A stretch of 64,000 nucleotides of DNA from Prinsepia uniflora (Eukaryota > Streptophyta > Magnoliopsida > Rosales > Rosaceae). The stretch lies in the NCBI GenBank assembly GCA_032719365.1, contig CM064872.1, positions 20,119,572-20,183,571 of the forward strand. Reading direction: 5' to 3'. The notes under the pieces were generated by a model. The model was not told the origin of the DNA. It saw only the letters and a program-made list of their open reading frames with translations, and did not search any database. Each line of letters starts with the position of its first letter. Position 1 is the first letter of the stretch. Shown here piece after piece: positions 31,411-43,300 of the stretch. The position numbers were made by a program, and so were the translations under genes.

Positions 31411-31742
31411 TGTAAGACCCGTGTCCTGGAGGGAACGGTGAACGATCCCACATTCCTGCGAGGGAAGAATGGTTTAGGAGGGGAATGGTGGTGTGCCTTA
31501 AAGGTGTAGGCACACACGTATCTAGCGTGAGGCCTTTTGGGAGCTCATTGGTTTTGGGTTCAGTTGGAACTCCAAAGTTAAGCGAGTTGAGGCTGGTGCA
31601 ATTCCATGATGGATAGCCCCCTGGGAAGTTGTACCGTGAGGTCCTGAAAACAAAACCGTGAGGGCAAGGGCAAGGAGGCCCAAACCAGACAATATCGTGC
31701 TAGATGAGTCGGGTCTTGACCGATGAGGGTTGGGTCCTGACA
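31411..31742 (+). mobile_element. Cassandra 3' LTR
   Basis: It runs from TGTAAGACCCGTGTCC to GGGTTGGGTCCTGACA. The box-C-like part of its 5S block reads GATGGATAGCC rather than GATGGGTGACC, so the pol III promoter is weaker here than in the 5' LTR. Confidence 0.9.
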
Positions 31743-31751
31743 TAAAGTCTG

Positions 31752-33391
31752 TGATAGACCTTCAATTAAGCATTATTTTATATTATTTTATACCCTTTAT
31801 ACTTGAATTTTAATATTAAAATAATAAACAATTGGAGAAAATAATATATTTTGTGGGATTTTTGTAGAAATAAATAAAACATGGAATTCTGAACATTTTG
31901 GCAAAAGAATCATCCCAATCGGAGTTTTAACGAAAAAGATATGACTGAAAGAAGGGAGGCCACTGAAAATAACTTGAAATTTCGGTGGGAAGGTGCTAGA
32001 GCCCAAAGAAACCACCCCAAAAACAGCCCAGTCCATTATTTTAAAGCCCACCCCACGTCCTATTGCTCAGCCCATTGTCGCAGTTCAATTCCAGAAGCCC
32101 AAACCTAAAAGCCCATGCCTAGACCAGCGCTGCAGGCGCTGACAGCCCCCTGGTTCCGTCAGTAGACGTGCACCGAAGTCTGCTTTCCATGCCAGCACGT
32201 GTCTACCGCTTCCCAATTTGGTTTCTCGGTGCACGTGTGTCGAACCATCACCTCAAGTCCCTCTTCGGTCCAGCGGACAAAGGACCGAGTTGTCCTACCC
32301 TGACCAACCGCTAACCGCCGAACCTACTCCTCTGCTGTCAGCGCACGCCTACCAACTTCCTTAGCCTTTTCAGCTGCTTTCTGGCCGAAATGATTAACTG
32401 AAATTCAGCAGGTCCAAGCCAAGTCTTGTTCTGAAAATTTTCTACATCAAAACCAATCATACCTGCCCCCTTTTGGGCAGGTTTTTACATTGATTTCACA
32501 CCAATCAGCCACTAAGTCATTATTTCTCCATTTAATTTTTTATTGTAATTTTTATTTATTTTATTTTATTTTTTTAGAGTTTAATGTGATTTTCTTCCCT
32601 ATAAATAGGGGTTCATTTCCCTTGTTTAGGGACACTTCTTTGAGGCGCACATTTGAGCCTTCCTTAAGAGAAACTATGACAAAATATTTCCATTACAAAG
32701 TTTAGAGTTTGAATCTACATTTCCCGTGTTTTATTTCCACCATCTTCACAAGGTTTCGTCCGCTGTCAGAGAACCGTGTGAATAACAATCTATTGTTTTC
32801 ATCCACCTTGAAAGTGTAACAATTGCCCTCCATTTACTTAAACTCTTATTTTTGCTATTGGTTTTAATTATAGTTCAACATATGTGTGGTATTTTCTTGC
32901 TAATACTTGTAAATGTTAAATACAATTTTCATGTGTCTTACTTTATGAATCTTAGTTACTTTGTACATTTTGGTGATTCATACTTCAATTTGATATTACG
33001 TGTTTTATTCATTGTCGGTGCATTTATAATATTGAAAAATGTATGAAGGTAATTGAGATGATTAAGGTAAAATTTTTTGATTGTTTTAATATTTGCAATT
33101 ACTAGAGTGTTGCTAAGGTGTGTGTTTGAAGAAAGTCACTTGTACATAGGTTAAAGTAGAAGTAGAATTAGTTTTATATTTGTTTTTACTTGTATTTTTA
33201 TAATTACACTTTACTCAAAACTCCATCATCTTATTCTTTTTATTCTTTTTCATTAATCATTATTAATATTCCCTAATTTCCCCGGTTAAAAACAATCCCT
33301 ATTTACCAATACTAAAATGACACAAAAAGGGTTTAAAATATGTATATACTTAAATTACGGATTTATTTAAAGGCGTATTTTAAGCGTATCA
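31752..33391 (+). mobile_element. Athila-like 5' LTR
   Basis: It starts TGATAGACCTTCAATT and ends TAAGCGTATCA, 1640 bp. It contains a clear TATA box and is followed by the PBS. The LTR is rich in A and T and has no coding frame. The copy at 54703-58838 matches along its length except for a deletion of about 203 bp. Confidence 0.9.
32600..32609 (+). promoter_or_regulatory. TATA box of the Athila-like LTR
   Basis: CTATAAATAGGGG is a near-perfect plant TATA box in the second half of the LTR. Transcription would start about 30 bp downstream. The equivalent region is deleted from the second LTR. Confidence 0.75.
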
Positions 33392-33396
33392 ATTTT

Positions 33397-33414
33397 TGGC
33401 GCCGTTGCTGGTGA
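33397..33414 (+). promoter_or_regulatory. Athila-like primer-binding site
   Basis: TGGCGCCGTTGCTGGTGA starts five bases after the LTR. It matches the complement of the plant tRNA-Asp 3' end (TGGCGCCGTTGCCGGGGA) at 16 of 18 bases. Confidence 0.9.
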
Positions 33415-34635
33415 AATTAAAAATCATTTTTAATGTGTTAGTTTGTATAAAATTGTTTATATGTAAAATGTTCATACTTGTGAATAAAGTGTACATATTA
33501 TAAATGTTCTTAACTTTTATTTTTACACTAGATTCCATTATACTTGTGTATATTTTTCTACTTGCTCATATTTTACTTATAGTTGTTCATATTTTATTTG
33601 TTTACTTTCATTGTTATACATGTATATTACTTGTTCACAATTATTTTATTTTATTCTTAATTTTTTGTTTATTTATTTTTTTGTTAAACTCTAAATTTAA
33701 ATAATGAAAAAATTGGAATAAATAAATAATACAAATTCGAAATAAAAAAAACAGAAAAAAAATTTAGTCTTGATTTAATTTGTTTATAATTGTGTATACT
33801 TGATTTGATAATGTGTAAGTGTATATATATTAAATGGTAATATTTACTATTTTTTTAAATGTTTCTACCTGTTTATAATTGCCTATACATAAAAATGTTC
33901 ATACCTTTTCTTTTGTGTTAGCATAAAAATATTTATACATGTTCATGAGATACTTGTTTAGGTAAAGTTAAACTACTATCATATTTATTTATTTTTGTAC
34001 TTGTTCATATTCTACTTGTGCATACTTGATTCATATTGTTCATATTTGTATATACATTTTTTATCATAACTTTTATTTTTATGCTTGCCATATTATATTA
34101 GTTCACAATGTTCATAAATTGCACTTACTGCCCATATTGTATTAGTTCATGAATTGTATATTATGCTTGTTCATTTTATTTTATTCTATAGTTATTTTCT
34201 ATTTATTTGTTTTAGTAAAAAATCGAAAAAAAAAAGAACTATATATATTTTTTACTTTTCCAACATGTAAATATTGTTTCCTATTAAATGTTTTAGAGTT
34301 GCATGAATCTCAAGGCCGACTTTTCTTCAAAATCTTTCTTTCGGGAACAGGTACTGCCGCTCTTGTTTACTTTCTCCTTAACCCTTCGTGATGTGTGGAT
34401 TTCAACATCACGCACCGTAGACTCGAATCTATGAATATGAGGTTGAGGCGGAGTTCGTAAACACCTGGGTTTGGTAATTCACCAAATCTTCCATCGGGTG
34501 GTCATGGTGTCTAGGAGGGTTATGACTGGTGACAAGTTTCGGATTAAGAAAGGGAACACCAATAGAGTATATGCCCTAGCCAAGCTAGCCTCGGGATACT
34601 CTAGAAATTATCCTTGCTTCTCGTGTTACATCTAT
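33415..34635 (+). other. Athila-like 5' leader, first part
   Basis: Very AT-rich, with many TTCATA, TTTATT and TGTTCATA words. The open frames here (for example 33504-33704) encode Leu/Ile/Phe/Tyr-rich strings that follow from base composition and are not credible proteins. Long untranslated leaders are usual in Athila elements. Confidence 0.6.
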
Positions 34636-36886
34636 TGACAGGACCCGTCTCAATCCTCATGGATTATCGTGGGACATGCCTGCTCCAGTCTGACACCGCA
34701 TGTCAGACCAGGGATAAACTCATCACCCGCTCGGGGTCCATAAGAGTACACCAGGATCGGTGGTGGCATGTAATTCCTCGATCTCTGCTACAGCCCGATC
34801 CGCTATCAACCTGAAGGGTATTAAAACCATAAAAGATGTGAGTGGAAAAAACAATAGTTTATAAAACTCATTTATATTGGAAATACAGTTATACCCTTCA
34901 TGTAAAAGTATGCATGCATCAGAAAATAGTTATTTCAAATACTTTCTCGGAAGCAAGATGTATTGCTTCCCAAATCAAAATACAGTGAAAACTGCCTCTC
35001 AATCGAAGCCATCATCTCAGTAGGGTCTCAGCCCAAAACCAGATCATAGAAAACAAGTACGGGTCTCAGCCCAAAACCAAAAATCTCATACAGCACCTCT
35101 GCCCAATCCATAGAACACGTGGGAACACATCCCATGGGAACACATCCTAATATCAGTCACGTTTCTCATCCTAGCACATGTGCATATAGCTCAGGACCAC
35201 TTATAATCATGGCATGTCGCCGTGAACACAACACCCGTCGCGACCAGTCTCCAGATCATCGCGAACACATTGCTGATCGATCTCAGAGTATCACATCAGC
35301 ACTCCTAAGTCGAGCCTCCCACGGTCATTGCTTCTCGTAGCTGCTCGACCACACGTAGTGCATCGTGACCTCTCCGGAAGGACAAATCACAGTTCGGAGG
35401 CGAGCATCGTAACACCCAAGACGTACCCGAAAGTTATCATCAGACATAGGGCCTCAAACATGAAACATCAACAAATGGGTCAAAGCCCGGAATCCAGTGT
35501 CCTACAACACTTCACATCTCAAGATTCCTCGAATCCTATCAAATCCATAACTGGGTCTCACACCCGAAAATCCAGGTGTCCTACACACTTCTCATCCCAG
35601 GATCCCTCGAATCCTATCCAATCCACAACTCGATCTCATGCCCAAAATATCTTTCGTAAAACTCATAACAGGGTCTCTGCACGACTCATCTCATGTTTGA
35701 CTGTACTCTAAGTCAAACCTCAAATCAACACCTCTCATTAAAGCCCTCTAATTTTCAGGGATTTTTAAACGTATTTTACATAGGCTTTAAACTTTCGCAC
35801 ACCCAAAACTACCCTGAAACGGTGTCTGATCGACTTGAATCTTGTCCTAAAATGTTCGTTACATCAAAAGGATGATTTCATATGTTGACCATTCAACCAG
35901 AAATGCCTCAAGCGCCCCCACGCGCCACTCAAAGGTGCTGCGCATGGGCTTCACGCGCCGGTGTGCAATCTTCTTCTTCCTCGCGATCAGACCATTTTTC
36001 TACCCTTTTTCAACCCTGTTTTCACCCCTTTCAATTCCAATCTCTTTTTCCCAACATTAGCAACCTATATATGTGATCAAAATGTAGAAAACTAGCCTAC
36101 AACCTACCCGTTCAATTTGTCCTTCAAGGCCTAAACGTCCAACAAACATCTGGGGCCCACTTGTTACTCATCCAAAACCATCACTAAACAAACCATCACT
36201 AAACAAACATACTAACCCAACAAACATCCCCCAATCAACAGACAACATCCTCAACGTCCAAAACTAGAGATTCGAATTTTGAATACAAAAAGGGTTTCGG
36301 GTTTTACCTTGGTTCTGGGCTTCCTCCGCCGTCCACGGCAGTTCTGCAGCCTCCACAGCCTCTCACAGTCCTTTACTCACTCTCAGCCTCTCTCTCAAAC
36401 AGAAGATGAAGATGGGTGAGGGTTGGGGTAGTGGGTTTGGGCATGGGTTTCGGGTGTGGTGGATTAAACAGAAAAGAATGGGAGAGATGTATGTATGTGA
36501 GGGAATGGGCAATGGATGAGTGACACTTGTTACTCATCCATTGGGCCTGTTCAAAATATCTGGGGCCCACTTGAGACAAAAGTCTATCAGTCTCGTAAAG
36601 CGTGCAATACTACCTCGAAACTTTTGTGACCCGTAAATTTCCAGTCTAACGTCCGATTTCGACATGCCACTAGTCTACGGACTCGTATCAACTCGATCTA
36701 TGTAATGGTCTTCGGCCCTCGTTCATCGGACCTCCCGTGTCAAAAGTCAACTTTTTACCCTCGTCTAAGGGCAAAATCGTAATTTTGTCCTGAACGTCCG
36801 ATAATCCTCGACTAATCCCCAATTAGCCTCGCTAATCCATAATTAGTTCTTAAATAAATCCCAAGAATTTGGAACGAGTCATTACA
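34636..36886 (-). mobile_element. 3' LTR of the LARD-like element
   Basis: 2251 bp. It is shorter than the partner LTR mainly because about 508 bp corresponding to 41447-41954 is missing at 35729, which removes the ATGCATGCAT/GTCCACTCAC side of the inverted pair. A tight hairpin GTCTGACA/TGTCAGAC lies at 34688-34708, and a 12-bp-stem hairpin with one mismatch at 36514-36539. Confidence 0.88.
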
Positions 36887-36903
36887 AACTTCCCTCCTTA
36901 AAG
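36887..36903 (-). promoter_or_regulatory. Polypurine tract of the LARD-like element
   Basis: The minus strand reads CTTTAAGGAGGGAAGTT immediately before the 3' LTR start TGTAATGACTCG. Confidence 0.75.
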
Positions 36904-39900
36904 AATTTCATCCTCGAAATTCAAACTGACCCAAACTCTACAACCAAACAGTGGAAATCCAATCCCGCCTCCAACTCGAGCACTCTCGTGTGAAAGTACA
37001 AGTCCAACACAACCACCATACTCGTCACTATGCACCGTCACCGGAACTTCTAAAGCTCCAACTCACCCTCGAGAAACCGCACGTAGGCTCGTAGTCTCGC
37101 TCGAGGTAGAATGTCGGTGTCTCGCCTGCCACTCACTCTGACAGGTTAGTTATACTATGCTAACATCATATCGGCTTTCCAGCCTGATGGCTCTTCTCAT
37201 CTCATAACCTAAGCTAACATCTTAGTCATATTTTCAGCTACCACCTTGACAATTTCTGACTTTTAGACTTCATGCTAAAATATGTACTCCCACTGAGGTT
37301 ATCACATCCTAGCTGACCTCCTGCTCAGCATCCTATCCGACAATCATCCTTTAGATCCTGCTATCATCAGCCATTCACTTTGCTCCCACTGAGCGATCTT
37401 TTAGTCTCTGTCACTAAACGGTATGCAACCGTAATCCACTGTCCATAGACATACCACTTTTCTCTAAGTCCACGTCAACGATCCTGACTAACCGGTAACT
37501 CTTGGCCCTACTGCGCTTTCGCTGCGCTACTTTGATCTCGACTCGCTCTCGAGTCCCCACACATTTGACATTTCACCCAAGCTGGGTGTATCTGGACCCC
37601 ATTAAATACTTGCTAGCAGAGGCACTCACATATATAATCTCTAGGGTTCCTCTGGCCCACACGGCCATGAGCTCTCGGCTCACATAATCACTAAACCCTT
37701 TCAATCCAATTTGCGCTAGCACAATATTCAACGTCCAGTCACCACATCATCGTGTCGGAACACATCCAATCATGATCCTTATTGAACTATCATCATCGGA
37801 TCCGATCCGATCACAATCCTAAGTCCATCTAGGACTCCCTCTGAGGATCCTACCATATCAATCTGATTGGGTCAACCCCATCGTCCAATATGCACTACCC
37901 ACCGGTGCACTCACATCATATCAATCATCAAGGCACCACCCGGCCTGCTCACGGACTGTACTCCGGCTACGTCTAACCATGTACCAATCACGTAATACCG
38001 ACCCAATTTCAATCATCTATCCAGGCCAAGCCTCACTAACCAATCTCATTCCTTGGTTCATTCCAAAGGTCAACCGACTAACGTCACTAAGATGCACCAA
38101 CCCAAATTTGTCAGTAACCTATCACCGTTCAAAAACACTCCATACAATCGCTCCATCTCCATCTCTATCCTCATATTCACTCAAGGCATCGGCTATTCAT
38201 CTCTTTCTGATCGACATCCATGCATCGTCCTCGTCTCATATTTATTTACATATTCACATATACTCATCCACCTATCCAAGACAGCCCAATCTTCCTTCAC
38301 ATATCCAACCTAAGTCTTGTCATCTTACCAACCATCCCAAAAGATTCTTCAATTGTCATATCACAAATCATTTAGCCACATAAGTAAAGTCAAAGATGAT
38401 GATATCAAAGTTTATCCTACGTCATCCTGCGACATCAAGCATTATCTGTTAAAGAGAAAAAAAATGAGATATTTCCCTCATCGACTTCGGAATATCAGGC
38501 ACTAATGCGGAATTATTTACAACTTCTCAAGAGTCTGAAGTTCCAACCATGTTGGAAGCATACTCTCACTGATGATCCTGTCTCATCAGTCAGACTTCTT
38601 CTCAACCAAACTTATATAAAACTTAGGAAGCATGGTCGCCCGTAGTCGACCAAAACCATTTCCCACTGGACTCTCAAGTCCTCAACTCACTCGGACAACA
38701 TCCACCTATGTGTCACGTACCGTCTAACATTCAACTCGTATGTCTGATTATATCATTTATGCACATCCAAAAGGATGTCATACATTACTACCTAATTGCC
38801 TGTTATCCTTTTTACGGTTACAGCCCCTGAGTACACCCTCGTGTCTCAAGTCTCGCATCACTCGGGAACTGGTCACCAAACCAAGTATATCACGTGTCTC
38901 GCACCGAGCCACTCGGGATCTTCTCTGTCCCTCTTAGTGGCCACCGAATTCACATGCTCGCTACTCTGGGCGCATCTACTTTACCGGCCATCATCCAAGC
39001 CCTCATTGGCATTACATCACTTAGACACACTCAGTGTCATTCGGAATTATCTAATCATTATTGGATTCCATTCAACTCATCTATGGCCTCACCCACTCAT
39101 CTCAGTCACCTCCATAAAGGTATTGTAGCACACTCGCTAATGCCCAGAGCTCATCTCCCTTTGTGATCACACACAGTCGTAGTCGAGTCGAATCCAAACA
39201 TCACCTCTCGTATTGTGCGTCACTCATGCGCCTCCATATCCTCGTCACGACTGAAGAATCTCCATCTTCTCAGTCATCATTTTAACACGAGCCTATCCAC
39301 TCGATAAGACTCGACTACGTCCATCGATAACAGTGTCTGCCACAACCGCGTGCAGGCCAATCCCAGAAACACTCCGCTATCGAGACTCCATATCTATGCG
39401 GCCAACTCATTGCAAATACCAACCACTCAACACACAATAACCACTAACTGGTCCACCTCAGGATCCGGTCCACAAGTACCACTCTCCTGGTAACTTGTCC
39501 AATCAATCTCGAACTGGGGTTATCACAAACCCAGCTGCTCACTGCAGCACAACCCTCCTAACTGATCCATCGTTCTCGACTCGAAAAAGTCATCATACTC
39601 TGATACTGGTATCCCACCAACCAGTAATCACAATCCAAGGACCTCTTCCATTCGTAACTCTACTGTCACTAGCCGTTGGCCCCACAAGAACTTGGCACTA
39701 CTCAGTGTCTAACACTGTACATCTACTACATGTCACAATCACGGCCCACCATGCCACACAGCATCTATACCGGGGAATCTTCTGCCAGTCGACGTCCCTC
39801 CAGGACTCGACACACTAAAACATGGCATCTCATGCCAAATACGATCAAACGTTCCTATTCCCAACCATCTCAACTAGGGTCAACCAGGGTCATCATGTAC

Positions 39901-40338
39901 TTGACTGCTCCTAGCAGCATAATCTCCGATCCCTGCAATTTTGTCGTGGACGACCTTGACATCCGACCTCCACTGATACCGCTTTGGCACAATCCCCAAA
40001 CCGACATGACCTTACCGTTGAACGATCACAACTCTGTAATATCGTCATACGAGAACATCCACATTGACTAGATAGAGGGGACCTACCAGTAACTCTATGG
40101 CTCTATGCAGTTAGATTCACATACACGACGGTCCTACTCGGGATCCAACCTCACTAGAACACGGCATACTATGACAATCGAAACCTAAACCCTCACATCA
40201 CGTGCCAATACAACCTAACTGGGGTTCGATTTCGCTGAATTCTCATACTCTCACCGTAGCTCTCAAGTTGATGACGAGCTGTTACCACTGTAAAGACATC
40301 ACATCCAACACTTATGCGTCATACTAAGAGCAACTCAT

Positions 40339-40350
40339 GCTCTGATACCA
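40339..40350 (-). promoter_or_regulatory. Primer-binding site of the LARD-like element
   Basis: The minus strand reads TGGTATCAGAGC three bases inside the 5' LTR edge, the standard initiator tRNA-Met complement. It confirms minus orientation and shows the family uses a different primer from the Athila and Tat elements here. Confidence 0.9.
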
Positions 40351-40353
40351 CTT

Positions 40354-43300
40354 TGACAGTAGCCGTCCCAATCCCCTGGATTATCGTGAGACGTGCCTGC
40401 TCCCGTTTGACACCGCGTGTTAGACCAGGGATAAACTCGTCACCCGCTCGGGGTCCATCAAAGTACACTAGGATCGGTGGTGGCATGTGATGTCTCGATC
40501 TCTACTACAGCCTGCATCCGCTATCAACCTGAAGGGTATTAAAACCATAAAAGCTATGAGTGGGCAAAACAACAATTTATAAAACTCATTTACATCGGAA
40601 TTACATTTATACCCTTCACGTAAAAGCATGCATGCATCATAAAATAGTTATTTCAAATACTTTCTCGGAAGCAAGACGCATTACTTCTGAAATCAAAATA
40701 CAATGAAAACTGACTCTCAATCGAAGCCATCATCTTAGTAGGGTCTCAGCCCAAAACCAGATCATAGAAAACAAGTACGGGTCTCAACCCAAAACTGAAA
40801 ATCACATACAGAACCTCTGTCTAGTCCATAGAACATGTGGGAACACATCCCATGGGAACTCATCCCAATATCAGTCACGCTTCTCATCCTAGAACATGTG
40901 CATATAGCTCAGGACTGCTCATAATCCTGGCATGTCGCCGTGAACACATCACCCGTCGCAGCCTATCTCTTGATCATCGCGAACACATCGCTGATCAATC
41001 TTAGAGTATCTCATCAACACTCCTAAGTCGAGCCTCCCTCGGCCATTGTTTCTCGCAGCTGGTCGACCATAGGCAGTGCATCGTGACCTCTCCGAAAGGA
41101 CAAATCATAGTCTGGAGGTGAGCGCCGTAACACCCGGGACGTAACTGAATGTTATCATCATACATAGGGTCTCAAACATGGAACATCAACAAATAGGTCA
41201 CAGCTTGGAAACCAGTTTCCTACGACACTTCACATCTTAGGATTCCTCGAATCCTATCAAATCCACAACTGGATCTCACGCCCGAAATTCCAGTGTCCTA
41301 CGACACTTCTCATCCCTGGATTCCCGAATCATATCCTATCCACAATTGCGTCTCATGCCTGAAATATCTTTCGTAAAACTCATAACTGGGTCTCTGCCCG
41401 ACTTATCTCACATTTGACTATACTCTAAGTCAAACCTCAAATCAACTGGGCCATACGCTCGAAAGATATTTCCAAACCTGAAAACTAGTTCTCATTTCCA
41501 AAACACTTTCAAATCATAGTTCAACTGGGACTCGTGCCCGAATCTCAATTTCAAGAATTCCCATGAAATCCTCAAAATCGTAAACCATTTCCTCACTTTT
41601 ATGCCTCTCTGTGAAACCTTAAAAATCACATATAACTTATGCACGTAGTATACTCAGCTGAAGCCCAAACAACAGATAAAACAGAAATCACGAACTACGT
41701 GCAATAACATATTTTCCTCTGAAAATTCCCAACAAAACATATTTAAATCATGTGCACTCATGGCATCTCAAAACATGTTCATAAGCACATATAAAACATT
41801 TATGCTTGCATCATATTCATAAAACAAAGTCCACTCATAGACTATCCATGTTGAGCCTCGATACGCGCACTATAAGTCTCTCCGGGCCAATCACCAACTC
41901 CGGGGTTCCCGGACATGTACAAATCATAGTAGAGGGTTACTAACTACTTCAATGACCTCTCATTAAAGCCCCCAAATTTTTTGGGATTTTTAAACGTATT
42001 TTACATAGGCTTTAAACCTTCGGACACCCAAAACGGTGTCCGATTGACTCGAAACTTGTCCTAAAATATTCATTACATCGAAAGAATGATTTCATATGTT
42101 GAACACTTCGCCCAGAAATGCCTCATGCACCCCCACGCGGCACCTAAAGGTGCTGTACGTGGGCTTCACGTGCCAGTGCACAGTCTTCTTCTTCCTCGCG
42201 ATCAGGCCATTTTTCTACCCTTTTTCAACCCTGTTTTCAGCCCTTTTAATTCCAATCTCTTTGTCCCAACATTAGAAACCTATATATGTGATCAAAACCT
42301 AGAAAACTAGCCAAGAACCCACCCGCTTAATTTGTCCTTCATGGCCTAAATTTCCAACCCTTTCCCTGGGCTACTCAACCGCCATCCACCGTCCAAAACC
42401 ACCCCTAAACAAACATACTAACCCAACAAACATCCCCCAATCAACAGACAAGATCCTTAGCGTCCAAAACTAGAAATTCGAATTTTGAATACAAAAGGGG
42501 TTTCAGGTTTTACCTTGGTTCTGGGCTTCCTCCGTCGTCCACGGCTGTTCTGCAGCCTCCACAGTCTCTCACAGTCCCTTACTCACTCTCTGCCTCTCTT
42601 TCAAGCAGAAGATGAAGATGGGTGAGGGTTAGGGTGGTGGGTTTGGGCATGGGTTTCGGGTGTAGTGGATGAAATAGAGAAGAATGGGAAAGATGCATGT
42701 ATGTGAGGGAATGGGCAATGGATGAGGGACTTGGGCTTGTTCAAAATATCTGGGACCCACTTGAGAAAAAATTCTATCCGTCTCGGAAAACGTGCAATAG
42801 TATCTTGGAACTTCTGTGACCCGTATGTACTAGAAAAAACCTCTACGTGTAATAAACTTTGCAAGCACATAAGACGTGTAGATAGTATAGATGTAGGCAA
42901 AGGCCGATCCCACGAAGACTTGCTCAATGATATCCAATTTCGTTTAACTCAATTGACTTAAATGGAGTAATTAAAATGCAATGGGGGGTTTGTTACGTTT
43001 TATAAATGAAGTAAATTAACTAATAATAACTAACTAAGTCGAGCTAGGGTTTCTATCCACCTTTACCAGTTATAGTTCCATTAGATTTCCTTGATTATAT
43101 TACTATGCATGTATCTGAATTAAGTACTCGTGCAGGGGTCCAGCTAAGGCTCACCCCACACATATTATCTTCTCTTAGATTGCATGTTTAAGCGTGATGT
43201 GCCTGCCTTTAAACAACTATTACCGATGGTGCGTGATAATGCATGAAACATAAAGAAGATTTAATGACACTACACTATCCCTAGAAAAGTGATGTGCAGA

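Larger units (their letters stand above)
31008..31742 (+). mobile_element. Complete Cassandra TRIM
   Basis: Two 332-bp LTRs (31008-31339 and 31411-31742) flank a 71-bp centre with an initiator-Met PBS and a polypurine tract. The target duplication TAAAG is perfect (31003-31007 and 31743-31747). Cassandra is a known non-coding terminal-repeat retrotransposon in miniature whose LTRs contain a 5S-rRNA-derived segment. It sits within 10 bp of the Athila LTR, in the host long LTR. The copy of this flank at 54405-54702 lacks it, so it arrived after that flank was duplicated or on one copy only. Confidence 0.93.
36887..40353 (-). other. Non-coding internal region of the LARD-like element
   Basis: On the minus strand it starts just inside the PBS and ends in TTTCGAGGATGAAATTCTTT followed by AAGGAGGGAAGTT, the same polyprotein-end plus polypurine-tract context seen at 5432-5465. 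No minus-strand frame above 60 codons exists. The plus-strand frames (for example 37979-38383 and 39495-39818) are antisense, have no recognisable motif, and are rejected as genes. Confidence 0.7.

Noticed and set aside
33504..34391. Hydrophobic frames that look like membrane proteins
   Set aside because: The region is an AT-rich Athila leader. Runs of Phe, Leu, Ile and Tyr follow from TTT, TTA, ATT and TAT codons.
37979..38383. 134-codon plus-strand frame, with neighbours up to 40071
   Set aside because: They are antisense within the internal region of the LARD-like element, overlap each other in different frames and show no domain.
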